Shown here: piece by piece, positions 1-6,069 of the stretch
Position numbering within the stretch: the first letter of the stretch is position 1
How the letters are laid out: the number at the start of each line of letters is the position of its first letter
Assembly: GCA_946885665.1 (NCBI GenBank)
Contig: CAMPGT010000162.1
Location: 1 to 8,789 of the forward strand
Length of the DNA: 8,789 nucleotides
Direction of reading: 5' to 3'
Origin: an uncultured Chitinophagaceae bacterium
Lineage (GTDB): Bacteria > Bacteroidota > Bacteroidia > Chitinophagales > Chitinophagaceae
Notes under the pieces: generated by a model
What the model was told of the DNA's origin: nothing
What the model saw: only the letters and a program-made list of their open reading frames with translations
The model's database searches: none
Translations under genes and position numbers: made by a program

Positions 1-114
1 GATTTATAATCTAATATAACCGATTGACATCGGATTTGCAATAGCTTGGAAATTTGTTTGCGGTCTAACGGGTTTGAATGAAAAATAGAAGTCGGATGCC
101 CCAAACACTCAAAC

Positions 115-474
115 CTAGTCAAACGGAAACTCCGACACCCTCCTAAGCTGCGCAGAGCCGGGGCCTGGCATTTCGGAAGGCAAATACTCTTTAATCCATT
201 TCTCACCAGTCTCATCATCCACGTAATAAGTTTCCCTTCGTTTGGGATTTGTTCCTAAGCTTTTGAGCGTGGCGATTTTATGGTCCATAAATTCATCATA
301 CAAAATAATATCCGAAGTTTTTAACCCAAGCTGATGATCGAGCCACTCCTGGCGCACCTCCTTCAATTCACTCCTTCGCAACTCCATAGTCTCTTTCCCC
401 CTCTTGCGCAACACATAAAAGGCATACATCGACATGCCTATCGCTATCAACCCATATAAAATGTAAAGCATCAT
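115..474 (-). CDS. Small membrane-anchored protein of unknown function (119 aa)
   Basis: I do not recognise a named family. Residues 2-22 form one hydrophobic segment (LYILYGLIAIGMSMYAFYVL), followed at once by basic RKRGK, so the protein probably has a single N-terminal inner-membrane anchor with the rest in the cytoplasm. Residues 30-60 are charged and likely helical. The C-terminal third has YYVDDETGEKWIKEYLPSE and ends in RRVSEFPFD. Two adjacent ATGs (472-474 and 469-471) are the candidate starts; I chose the outer one. The reading frame stays open upstream into the divergent Mur ligase gene, but that extension (to 1107) is antisense shadow: the membrane anchor makes a natural N-terminus and the sequence before it is low-complexity Ser/Pro/Arg. 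The next gene diverges, leaving 52 bp between the two start codons, so the promoters lie back to back. No strong ribosome binding site is visible, which is usual for Bacteroidota. The gene could be a conserved lineage-specific hypothetical; I assign no function. Confidence 0.75.
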   Translation of the reverse strand: MMLYILYGLIAIGMSMYAFYVLRKRGKETMELRRSELKEVRQEWLDHQLGLKTSDIILYDEFMDHKIATLKSLGTNPKRRETYYVDDETGEKWIKEYLPSEMPGPGSAQLRRVSEFPFD

Positions 475-512
475 TGGCCTAATTACGCAATAATAATAAA
501 CTCCCCATAATC

Positions 513-520
513 TATATTTG
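513..520 (+). promoter_or_regulatory. Bacteroidota -7 box (TATATTTG) of the Mur ligase gene
   Basis: The octamer TATATTTG matches the Bacteroidota primary sigma factor -7 consensus TAnnTTTG at every fixed position. It ends 6 bp before the ATG at 527. Transcription normally starts a few bases downstream of this box, so the mRNA would begin at or just before the start codon and be leaderless or nearly so. No TTG (-33 element) is seen at the usual 17-23 bp upstream, so only half of the promoter is supported. Confidence 0.55.
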
Positions 521-526
521 TACACC

Positions 527-1906
527 ATGACACTAAGTCTCGACAATATTAAAAACCCCTTCTTCGTGGGGATCGCGGGGGCGGGAATGAGTGCAATTGC
601 CCAATACCTGCAGGGCACCGGCCTCCACGTATCCGGCAGCGACCGCTTCTTTAATGAAGGCAAAGCCGGCGACATCAAAGCCAAACTCGAAGCCGACGGC
701 ATCCAATGCTTCCTCCAAAACGGAGAAGGCATCACCCCCAACACCGACCTTGTTGTCGTGTCCACCGCCATCGAAGACACGGTCGTCGAAGTGCGCAAAG
801 CAAAAGAACTCAACATCCCCATCATCCGCCGCTCCGAACTCCTGGCACTAATCGCCTCCACAAAAAAAACAATCGCCATCGGCGGCACCAGCGGTAAAAG
901 CACCACTACCGGCATGCTGTTCGCCATCTTGCACCACGCCGGCAAACACCCATCCGTGATCACCGGCGCAGGACTCGTTAACCTCATCAAAAAAGGTAAG
1001 ATCGGCAACGCATTCGTCGGCACCAGCGACTGGCTCATCATCGAAGCCGACGAAAGCGACGGCTCCATCGTGCAATACCACCCCGAAATCGGCGTGCTGC
1101 TGAACATCGAAAAAGATCATAAAGAACTCGATGAACTCGAAAAAGTTTTTGAAACCTTCCGCAACAACAGCAAACATTTCAGCGTCAACCAATCCAACAC
1201 CTATGCACAACAATTATCCGCAAATCCCAAAAATGATTTTTCAACCGATACGCATCACCGCGAAGCCGGATTTCAGGCAACAGACTTTCATCAGCAGGGC
1301 TTTCACATTTCATTCAATATAAATGAGCAGCCTTTCGCATTGAACATCTTCGGCCGCCACAACATGGAAAATGCCGTTGCCGCAGCCACCGCAGCCGCAC
1401 TCGCCGGCGTTTCACTATCCGACGCAGCGGCAGCACTACGCGAATATGAAGGCATCTACCGCCGCGCACAAGTGCTCGGCAAGAAAAAAGGAATCTGGGT
1501 AGTAGATGACTTCGCCCACAACCCGGTAAAATGTGCAGCAGCGATCACCGCATGCCAACCCGTGTCGGGTAAAGTGGTGGCATGGTTTCAACCGCATGGC
1601 TACACACCCACAAAATTTCTTCGCAAAGAATTTGTAACTGAAATAGCCAACGCATTACGCGATCAGGACGAAATTTGGATGAGCGAAATATTCTATGCCG
1701 GGGGAACCACCACCAAAGATATTTCTTCACTCGACCTCATCAACGATATCAAGGCGTTGGGTAAAAATGCCTATTTCGTTGAAGACCGCCGCAACTTCCT
1801 CGAAGCAACACGACCCCATCTCACCGAAGGAACGACATTATTGCTGATGGGCGCTCGCGATCCATCGCTCGAACAGTTCAGCAGAAGCGTTTATGAACAG
1901 CTTTAA
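527..1906 (+). CDS. MurC-like Mur ligase family protein (459 aa)
   Basis: ATP-dependent amide-bond ligase of the Mur family, cytoplasmic. Counting from ATG 527, domain 1 has the Rossmann-type GIAGAGMS (15-22) and VSGSD (35-39). Domain 2 has the P-loop GGTSGKSTTTGM (119-130), the MurC-type acidic motif ADESDGS (174-180), a DH pair (197-198) and FGRHNMENA (275-283). Domain 3 has YRRAQ (311-315), VVDDFAHNP (325-333), FQPHGYTPTKF (354-364) and MGARDPS (441-447). All three Mur domains are present and the length is normal for MurC (about 450-490). The closest named relative by motif is UDP-N-acetylmuramate:L-alanine ligase, but the P-loop is GTSGKS rather than MurC's usual GTHGKT, and the gene stands alone, away from a division/cell-wall cluster. 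The DESDGS motif argues against Mpl. It is probably a paralogue whose amino-acid or peptide substrate is not known; peptidoglycan precursor work or recycling is possible. The start at ATG 527 is preferred over an in-frame TTG at 518 because that TTG lies inside the -7 box. Codon third positions are notably C-rich in the 5' half. Confidence 0.88.
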   Translation: MTLSLDNIKNPFFVGIAGAGMSAIAQYLQGTGLHVSGSDRFFNEGKAGDIKAKLEADGIQCFLQNGEGITPNTDLVVVSTAIEDTVVEVRKAKELNIPIIRRSELLALIASTKKTIAIGGTSGKSTTTGMLFAILHHAGKHPSVITGAGLVNLIKKGKIGNAFVGTSDWLIIEADESDGSIVQYHPEIGVLLNIEKDHKELDELEKVFETFRNNSKHFSVNQSNTYAQQLSANPKNDFSTDTHHREAGFQATDFHQQGFHISFNINEQPFALNIFGRHNMENAVAAATAAALAGVSLSDAAAALREYEGIYRRAQVLGKKKGIWVVDDFAHNPVKCAAAITACQPVSGKVVAWFQPHGYTPTKFLRKEFVTEIANALRDQDEIWMSEIFYAGGTTTKDISSLDLINDIKALGKNAYFVEDRRNFLEATRPHLTEGTTLLLMGARDPSLEQFSRSVYEQL

Positions 1907-2007
1907 CCCGCAAACAGAACATGGTCAATATCACCTAATGCGGCATTTACAGAAATTCATCTACCTTTATTTATTTCAAAATATTCCAAAAACACTTAAC
2001 GGTTTCC

Positions 2008-4632
2008 TTGAACAAAGCACGCACAATCGTGTCGCACCGGCAAGAAGTTGAACATTTCCAAAAAGAGAAAGACATTCTGCTGGCGTTAAGCGACGACCTC
2101 ACAAAGGTTCGCGATAAGAACGACCTTATCATCCTTTTCAAGCAACGCATCAAAGGGCTGTTTTACATCACCCATTCCATCGTTACCCTCATCGATTATA
2201 AAGATGAAACCTACGTACCCTTCCTGCTTGATAACGAGGGCTCCCCTATCCGTTCACACGACCGTTACGGGGAAATGGTCCATTCGCGCTTCCCATTGAA
2301 CGAACCGTTTATCCAGGCTGTACTGCACGCAGATGAGCCCGTATCGTTTGTGCTTGAAGAAATAATGGACAACCCGGAAAGTCCTACTTTTCTCCGTGTC
2401 AACTACGAAAAGGGCGTGAGAGAAATTATGATGACGAAATTGATGAAAGAAGGAAAACCAATGGGCTTTATTCATACTTATACCGACGAACCCGGCGGAT
2501 TCAGCAGTGAGTTTAGAAGCATCATGAAAGGTATCGCTCCGCAATTATCAAGCGCGGTATCGAACATTATCAAAAACGAAGAGATTCTAAAAAAGGAAAA
2601 AGAGAAATCCTTCCTTCTTGATTTCAGCAGCGAAATTGCAACGGTAAGAACAAAGGAAGAACTGGGCCGTGCCGTTCACACAGCGATAAATAAGTTAAAC
2701 CAGAAAAGCGGTTACGTCATCCGCCGGATCAATGACGACAACGCTACAACCACACCCTATGTTTTCGACCTCGGCGTACGCAATGCCGATGAAAAGACCA
2801 TAACCGCATTGCAAAACGCCAGGTATCCCATTCACGACGGCCTGCAGGATCGCGTACTGAACAGCCCTATCCCGCTATTGCTAAATGTAAACCGCGAAAT
2901 ACAGCGCGGCATCACTGCATCTTATTTGCTCCACTGGAAAACGATGGGGTTCAAAAACTTTGTGGCAATTCGCCTGCGTAACGGCGAAACGAACCTGGGC
3001 ATCCTCCTGTTGGAAATCGAAGATATCAATGTACAACTGCTCCAGGGTATTTGCGCGCAAGTATCCATCGCACTTGCCAATATTATGGCCAACGAACAGA
3101 TCAGTAAAAAACAGGAGGAACAAGCCTTCCTGCTGGAGTTCAGTAATGATGTGTCGCAGGTGAGAACGAAAATGGACCTGCAGGAGGCCATTTTCAAGGT
3201 GCTGGATAAAACCATGCACACACAGCTCGCCATGATCCGCGTGGTGGATGAAGATGGTTACCACATGACGGCATTTATGTTTAACAGTGCATTGTTTGAA
3301 AAAGCAAACATTGATTTCAACAAAATGGCGACGGAACGCATTACCATTGAAGAGACTTACACGTCGCAGGTACTGGCCAGCAAAGACGGCCTGGTGTTCA
3401 ATATAGCGGAAGAACTAAAAAGTGGAACTGCCTACAGCAAACTGTGGAAATCCAGCGGCTTAAAAAACGTATACGCGTTGCCGTTACGGGTGGGTAACAA
3501 AAACATCGGCACCATCTGGCTGCTGGCCAACCGGCTGAGCAGAATAATGCTAAAAGGAATATGCGCGCAAATATCCGTTGCCATTGCCAATATTCAGGCC
3601 AACGAAAAACTGCTCGACTATAAAAAGCAACTGGAAGTAGAAAACGATTACCTGAAAGAGCAAATCCAAACCATTTATAATTTTTCAGAAATCGTTGGCA
3701 GCGGTGACCAGATGCAGAAAGTATACCGGCTGATGTCGCTGGTGGCAGATGCGAATACTACCGTGTTGGTACTAGGCGAAACCGGCACCGGTAAAGAGTT
3801 AATCGCGAGAGCGCTTCACAATGCTTCGCCGCGCAAAGACAAGCTGATGGTAAAAGTGAACTGCGCAGCGCTGCCCGCAAATTTGATCGAAAGCGAATTG
3901 TTTGGCCATGAAAGAGGCGCTTTTACCGGTGCCATCGACAGGCGCATCGGCAAATTCGAACTGGCGAATAACAGTACGCTTTTTCTCGATGAAATTGGTG
4001 AGCTGCCGCTCGAAGCCCAATCCAAATTGTTGCGTGTGGTGCAGGAACGTGAATTGGAACGCGTGGGAGGAAAGCAAACCATCAAGGTAGACGTGCGGTT
4101 AATTGCGGCCACCAACCGCAACCTGGAGGAAGAAGTAAAGGCCGGCCGCTTTCGCGCAGATCTTTATTTTCGGTTGAATGTATTTCCTATCAGCCTGCCT
4201 CCGCTGCGCGACCGGTCGGAAGATATTGAACCATTAACCCATTTTTTCGTTCAGAAATACAGCAGGAACACCGGCCGCAAGATCAGGAAAGTAGCACCGA
4301 GGGCCATTCAGCAATTACGCAGCTACACCTGGCCGGGCAATGTAAGAGAGCTGGAGCATTTAATTGAACGCAGCATATTGCTGACAACCGACGGCACCCT
4401 CGATGATATTTACATACCACAGCATGCCGATACGGAAAAACAAGAAGAAGCATTCCTTTTAAACCGTTCGCTCGAAGAAATTGAACGCAGCTATATTATC
4501 CAAACATTGAAACGTTGTGCCGGCAAAATTTCTGGCACCGGCAGCGCCGCCGAGGTGTTGAAAATACCAGGCAATACATTACACTCTAAAATAAAAAAAT
4601 TAGGCATCAGCAAGAGTGACTACTTCGGCTGA
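2008..4632 (+). CDS. Sigma-54-dependent transcriptional activator with three GAF domains (874 aa)
   Basis: Enhancer-binding protein that uses ATP hydrolysis to open RNA polymerase-sigma54 promoters. Three GAF-like sensor modules come first (about 20-190, 200-360 and 370-530); each starts with a similar helix (DILLALSDDLTKVR, SFLLDFSSEIATVR, AFLLEFSNDVSQVR), and the last two end in GICAQVSIALANI / GICAQISVAIANI. A coiled-coil linker (about 530-556) leads to the AAA+ domain: Walker A GETGTGKE (590-597), sigma54-contact loop GAFTGA (637-642), Walker B LFLDEIGE (658-665), sensor I ATNRN (701-705), arginine region GRFRADLYFR (713-722) and sensor II WPGNVRELEHLIER (775-788). The C-terminal HTH (about 825-870, with GTGSAAEVL and TLHSKIKKLGI) resembles the FhlA type. 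There is no receiver domain, so control by ligand rather than phosphorylation is expected; the ligand is unknown. No in-frame ATG or GTG occurs between the upstream stop at 1936 and residue 90, so the TTG at 2008 is the best start, and it leaves only a short tail before the first conserved helix. Confidence 0.94.
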   Translation: MNKARTIVSHRQEVEHFQKEKDILLALSDDLTKVRDKNDLIILFKQRIKGLFYITHSIVTLIDYKDETYVPFLLDNEGSPIRSHDRYGEMVHSRFPLNEPFIQAVLHADEPVSFVLEEIMDNPESPTFLRVNYEKGVREIMMTKLMKEGKPMGFIHTYTDEPGGFSSEFRSIMKGIAPQLSSAVSNIIKNEEILKKEKEKSFLLDFSSEIATVRTKEELGRAVHTAINKLNQKSGYVIRRINDDNATTTPYVFDLGVRNADEKTITALQNARYPIHDGLQDRVLNSPIPLLLNVNREIQRGITASYLLHWKTMGFKNFVAIRLRNGETNLGILLLEIEDINVQLLQGICAQVSIALANIMANEQISKKQEEQAFLLEFSNDVSQVRTKMDLQEAIFKVLDKTMHTQLAMIRVVDEDGYHMTAFMFNSALFEKANIDFNKMATERITIEETYTSQVLASKDGLVFNIAEELKSGTAYSKLWKSSGLKNVYALPLRVGNKNIGTIWLLANRLSRIMLKGICAQISVAIANIQANEKLLDYKKQLEVENDYLKEQIQTIYNFSEIVGSGDQMQKVYRLMSLVADANTTVLVLGETGTGKELIARALHNASPRKDKLMVKVNCAALPANLIESELFGHERGAFTGAIDRRIGKFELANNSTLFLDEIGELPLEAQSKLLRVVQERELERVGGKQTIKVDVRLIAATNRNLEEEVKAGRFRADLYFRLNVFPISLPPLRDRSEDIEPLTHFFVQKYSRNTGRKIRKVAPRAIQQLRSYTWPGNVRELEHLIERSILLTTDGTLDDIYIPQHADTEKQEEAFLLNRSLEEIERSYIIQTLKRCAGKISGTGSAAEVLKIPGNTLHSKIKKLGISKSDYFG

Positions 4633-4665
4633 TGTTTTTAGTCTCCCTCTATATAGTGAATGATG

Positions 4666-4679
4666 TCGTGCTTTCACGA
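4666..4679. promoter_or_regulatory. Dyad TCGTG-CTTT-CACGA, candidate activator-binding site
   Basis: Perfect 5-bp inverted repeat with a 4-base spacer, in the gap between the activator gene and the SDR gene. Its centre is about 70 bp upstream of the candidate -24 element, in the range where sigma-54 activators usually bind. Related GTGAA half-sites occur at 4656-4660 and 4686-4690 on the plus strand and as TTCAC at 4673-4677. It could instead form a small hairpin. The sequence alone does not show which protein binds, so confidence is low. Confidence 0.3.
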
Positions 4680-4718
4680 AATACAGTGAAAAATCAACTA
4701 CAACATCCCTTCATATCG

Positions 4719-4729
4719 TTGATCATCAA
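4719..4729. promoter_or_regulatory. Dyad TTGAT-C-ATCAA upstream of the SDR promoter
   Basis: Perfect 5-bp inverted repeat around a single C, 14 bp upstream of the candidate -24 element. ATCAAC at 4693-4698 and GTTGA at 4733-4737 repeat the same half-site. Its closeness to the promoter fits a repressor or accessory-factor site at least as well as an enhancer. Short AT-rich dyads arise often by chance. Confidence 0.25.
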
Positions 4730-4742
4730 TAAGTTGAGCAAT

Positions 4743-4758
4743 TGGCACCCGATTCGCC
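4743..4758 (+). promoter_or_regulatory. Candidate sigma-54 (-24/-12) promoter of the SDR gene
   Basis: The element reads TGGCAC, five bases, then TCGCC. It matches the -24 consensus TGGCAC completely. The -12 box is TCGC instead of TTGC. The key GG (4744-4745) and GC (4756-4757) are separated by exactly 10 bp, the spacing required by sigma-54. The predicted transcript would start near 4769, about 19 bases before the ATG at 4788. The gene directly upstream encodes a sigma-54 activator, which makes the match more credible. The T-to-C change in the -12 box is a weakness. A perfect 10-bp palindrome CCTTTAAAGG (4758-4767) fills the space between the -12 box and the predicted start. Confidence 0.5.
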
Positions 4759-4787
4759 CTTTAAAGGCAATCAACACAAAATCAAAT

Positions 4788-5543
4788 ATGAAAATTGTAG
4801 TCATCGGAGGTACAGGCCTAATCGGAACGAAAGTAGTTGCACAACTTCGTCAGCGCGGACACAAGGTTATTGCGGCCTCTCCTGCAACCGGTATTAACAC
4901 CATCACCGGCGAAGGACTGGCTGAAGCCATGAACGATACCGACATCGTGATTGACCTCGCTAATTCGCCCTCGTTCGAAGAAAAAGCAGTGATGGAATTT
5001 TTCGAGACAGCGGGCCGTAATTTGCTGGCATCGGAAATCAACGCGGGCATAAAACATCATGTTGCGCTTTCCATCGTTGGTGTCGACATCATGCAAAATA
5101 TCGCCTACATGCGCGCGAAGAAGGCGCAGGAAGACCTGATAAAGAAATCAGGCGTGCCTTACACGATTGTGAGGAGCACACAATTCCTCGAGTTTCTTGC
5201 AGGCATCGCCAACCAGGCAACGGAAGGAAACGAGGTACATCTTTCGAACGTTCAATTTCAACCGATTGCCGCAGACGATGTCGCATCTTTTGTGGCCAGG
5301 TATGCACTGTCCGCTCCTGTAAATGGTGTGGTAGAAATTGCCGGGCCGGAACGTTTCGAAATGTATGAAATTGTTGAACGCTACCTGAACCTAACCAACG
5401 ACACGCGGAAAGTGGTGTCGAATGATAAGCCGGAGTATTTTGGCGGGAAAGTTACGCATACAGCCCTGGTGCCGGCGGGCAAAGCATCTCTCGGAGCGAT
5501 CGACTTTGAAAAATGGATGAACGACTCATCGCAGAAGGCATAG
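4788..5543 (+). CDS. Atypical SDR / NAD(P)-binding oxidoreductase (251 aa)
   Basis: Atypical short-chain dehydrogenase of the NAD(P)H-binding, NmrA-like group, cytoplasmic. The dinucleotide-binding loop GGTGLIG lies at residues 7-13 after a first beta strand (KIVVI). A conserved core follows: DLANSPSFEEKAVMEFFETA (56-75), HHVALSIVGVD (90-100), a YxxxK pair (Tyr107, Lys111) and GVPYTIVRSTQFLEF (122-136). The length is usual for this widespread family. The substrate is unknown. The frame is open back to an ATG at 4632 that overlaps the activator's stop codon, but the extra 52 residues would precede the canonical beta strand, look like no domain and contain the -24/-12 element, so the start at 4788 is preferred. 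The gene runs on to the 108-aa gene after 52 bp with no visible terminator, suggesting a two-gene unit. It is likely under control of the neighbouring sigma-54 activator (inference). Confidence 0.92.
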   Translation: MKIVVIGGTGLIGTKVVAQLRQRGHKVIAASPATGINTITGEGLAEAMNDTDIVIDLANSPSFEEKAVMEFFETAGRNLLASEINAGIKHHVALSIVGVDIMQNIAYMRAKKAQEDLIKKSGVPYTIVRSTQFLEFLAGIANQATEGNEVHLSNVQFQPIAADDVASFVARYALSAPVNGVVEIAGPERFEMYEIVERYLNLTNDTRKVVSNDKPEYFGGKVTHTALVPAGKASLGAIDFEKWMNDSSQKA

Positions 5544-5595
5544 ACGCCAGGAAGACGTTGCAGAAAATAATTCTATCAATCAAAAACCAACAACG

Positions 5596-5922
5596 ATGAA
5601 AAATTTTTGTTCAGCCGTGGAGGCTCTGTCGGATATGAAGAATAGAGGTTACGAAGCCGATTTTGCCACGACTTCTTTCTGCCTGTATTGCGGCGACCTC
5701 GATATAAGGCTTGACCCGGACGACTTTCACATAGATGAAGTGTACCGTTTTGAAGATACGTCGGGCGACGACAACTCGTTCGTATATGCCATCACTTCAA
5801 AGACAGGAGTAAAGGGCACTTTGGTTGATGCGCGTGGCGGTTGTTCGGTAGACGCAAATTCTGCAATGGCCTGCAAGCTGAACAGCTACTATCTAAACAG
5901 AGATGTGCCTTCGGCTCAATGA
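5596..5922 (+). CDS. Small conserved Bacteroidota protein, 'phosphoribosylpyrophosphate synthetase'-named family (108 aa)
   Basis: The pattern at residues 7-100 (VEALSDMKNRGY, then CLYCGDLDIRLDPDDFHIDEVYRFE, then DDNSFVYAITSKTGVKGTLVDARG) matches, from memory, a family of about 100 residues common in Bacteroidota and often labelled phosphoribosylpyrophosphate synthetase. That label looks wrong: true PRPP synthetases are about 310 residues and have a PRPP-binding loop and an ATP flexible loop, none of which is visible here. The protein is acidic, has no signal peptide or membrane segment, and carries four cysteines besides Cys5 (two as CLYC at residues 29-32, Cys83 and Cys92), so metal or redox chemistry is possible but unproven. 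It lies 52 bp after the SDR gene on the same strand and is probably co-transcribed with it. A stem-loop starts 11 bp after its stop. The real function is unknown. Confidence 0.82.
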   Translation: MKNFCSAVEALSDMKNRGYEADFATTSFCLYCGDLDIRLDPDDFHIDEVYRFEDTSGDDNSFVYAITSKTGVKGTLVDARGGCSVDANSAMACKLNSYYLNRDVPSAQ

Positions 5923-5932
5923 GGCATATTGA

Positions 5933-5960
5933 TCCGATACCGAACTGTGCTTGTATCGGA
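5933..5960 (+). terminator. Perfect 8-bp stem-loop after the 108-aa gene
   Basis: TCCGATAC (5933-5940) and GTATCGGA (5953-5960) are perfect inverted repeats around a 12-base loop, starting 11 bp after the stop codon. The position suggests a transcript 3' end for the SDR/108-aa unit. No T-run follows (the next bases are AACGAAC), so it is not a canonical intrinsic terminator; it could be an RNA-stabilising hairpin or an operator for the permease gene downstream. Confidence 0.4.
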
Positions 5961-6069
5961 AACGAACACCATTACAGTCGCTTCAACTTTAAACTAACCT
6001 GATTATCAGAACCCTATAAAAAGGGAATCGGTTTTGGGTAAACAGTTACCTGCAAAACCATCGCCAAAC

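Noticed and set aside
20..33. Dyad CCGAT-TGAC-ATCGG near the window start
   Set aside because: Five-base stems are common by chance, no T-run follows on either strand, and the upstream gene is not visible.
488..495. TATTATTG (minus strand) as a -7 box for the 119-aa gene
   Set aside because: One fixed position mismatches and there is no -33 TTG; plausible by position but not supported.
518..526. TTG start giving three extra residues on the Mur ligase
   Set aside because: The TTG is the end of the TATATTTG -7 box, and the ATG at 527 is a better start.
475..1107. Minus-strand upstream extension of the 119-aa gene, giving a 330-aa open frame
   Set aside because: It lies wholly antisense to the Mur ligase coding start and has low-complexity Ser/Pro/Arg content; the membrane anchor at 474 is a natural N-terminus.
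1962..1969. TACCTTTA as a -7 box for the activator gene
   Set aside because: The final G of TAnnTTTG is missing and no TTG lies at the right distance upstream; too weak to call.
4632..4787. Earlier ATG for the SDR, overlapping the activator stop as TGATG (would suggest translational coupling)
   Set aside because: The 52-residue extension precedes the canonical first beta strand, shows no domain, and contains the -24/-12 element and dyads.
5554..5566. GG and TTGCA resembling a -24/-12 promoter before the 108-aa gene
   Set aside because: Only 8 bp separate GG and GC, and sigma-54 needs 10; no TGGCAC box is present.
6034..6069. TTG start adding 12 residues to the permease
   Set aside because: The family N-terminus begins at the MFKSYL ATG; the added residues have no family support.
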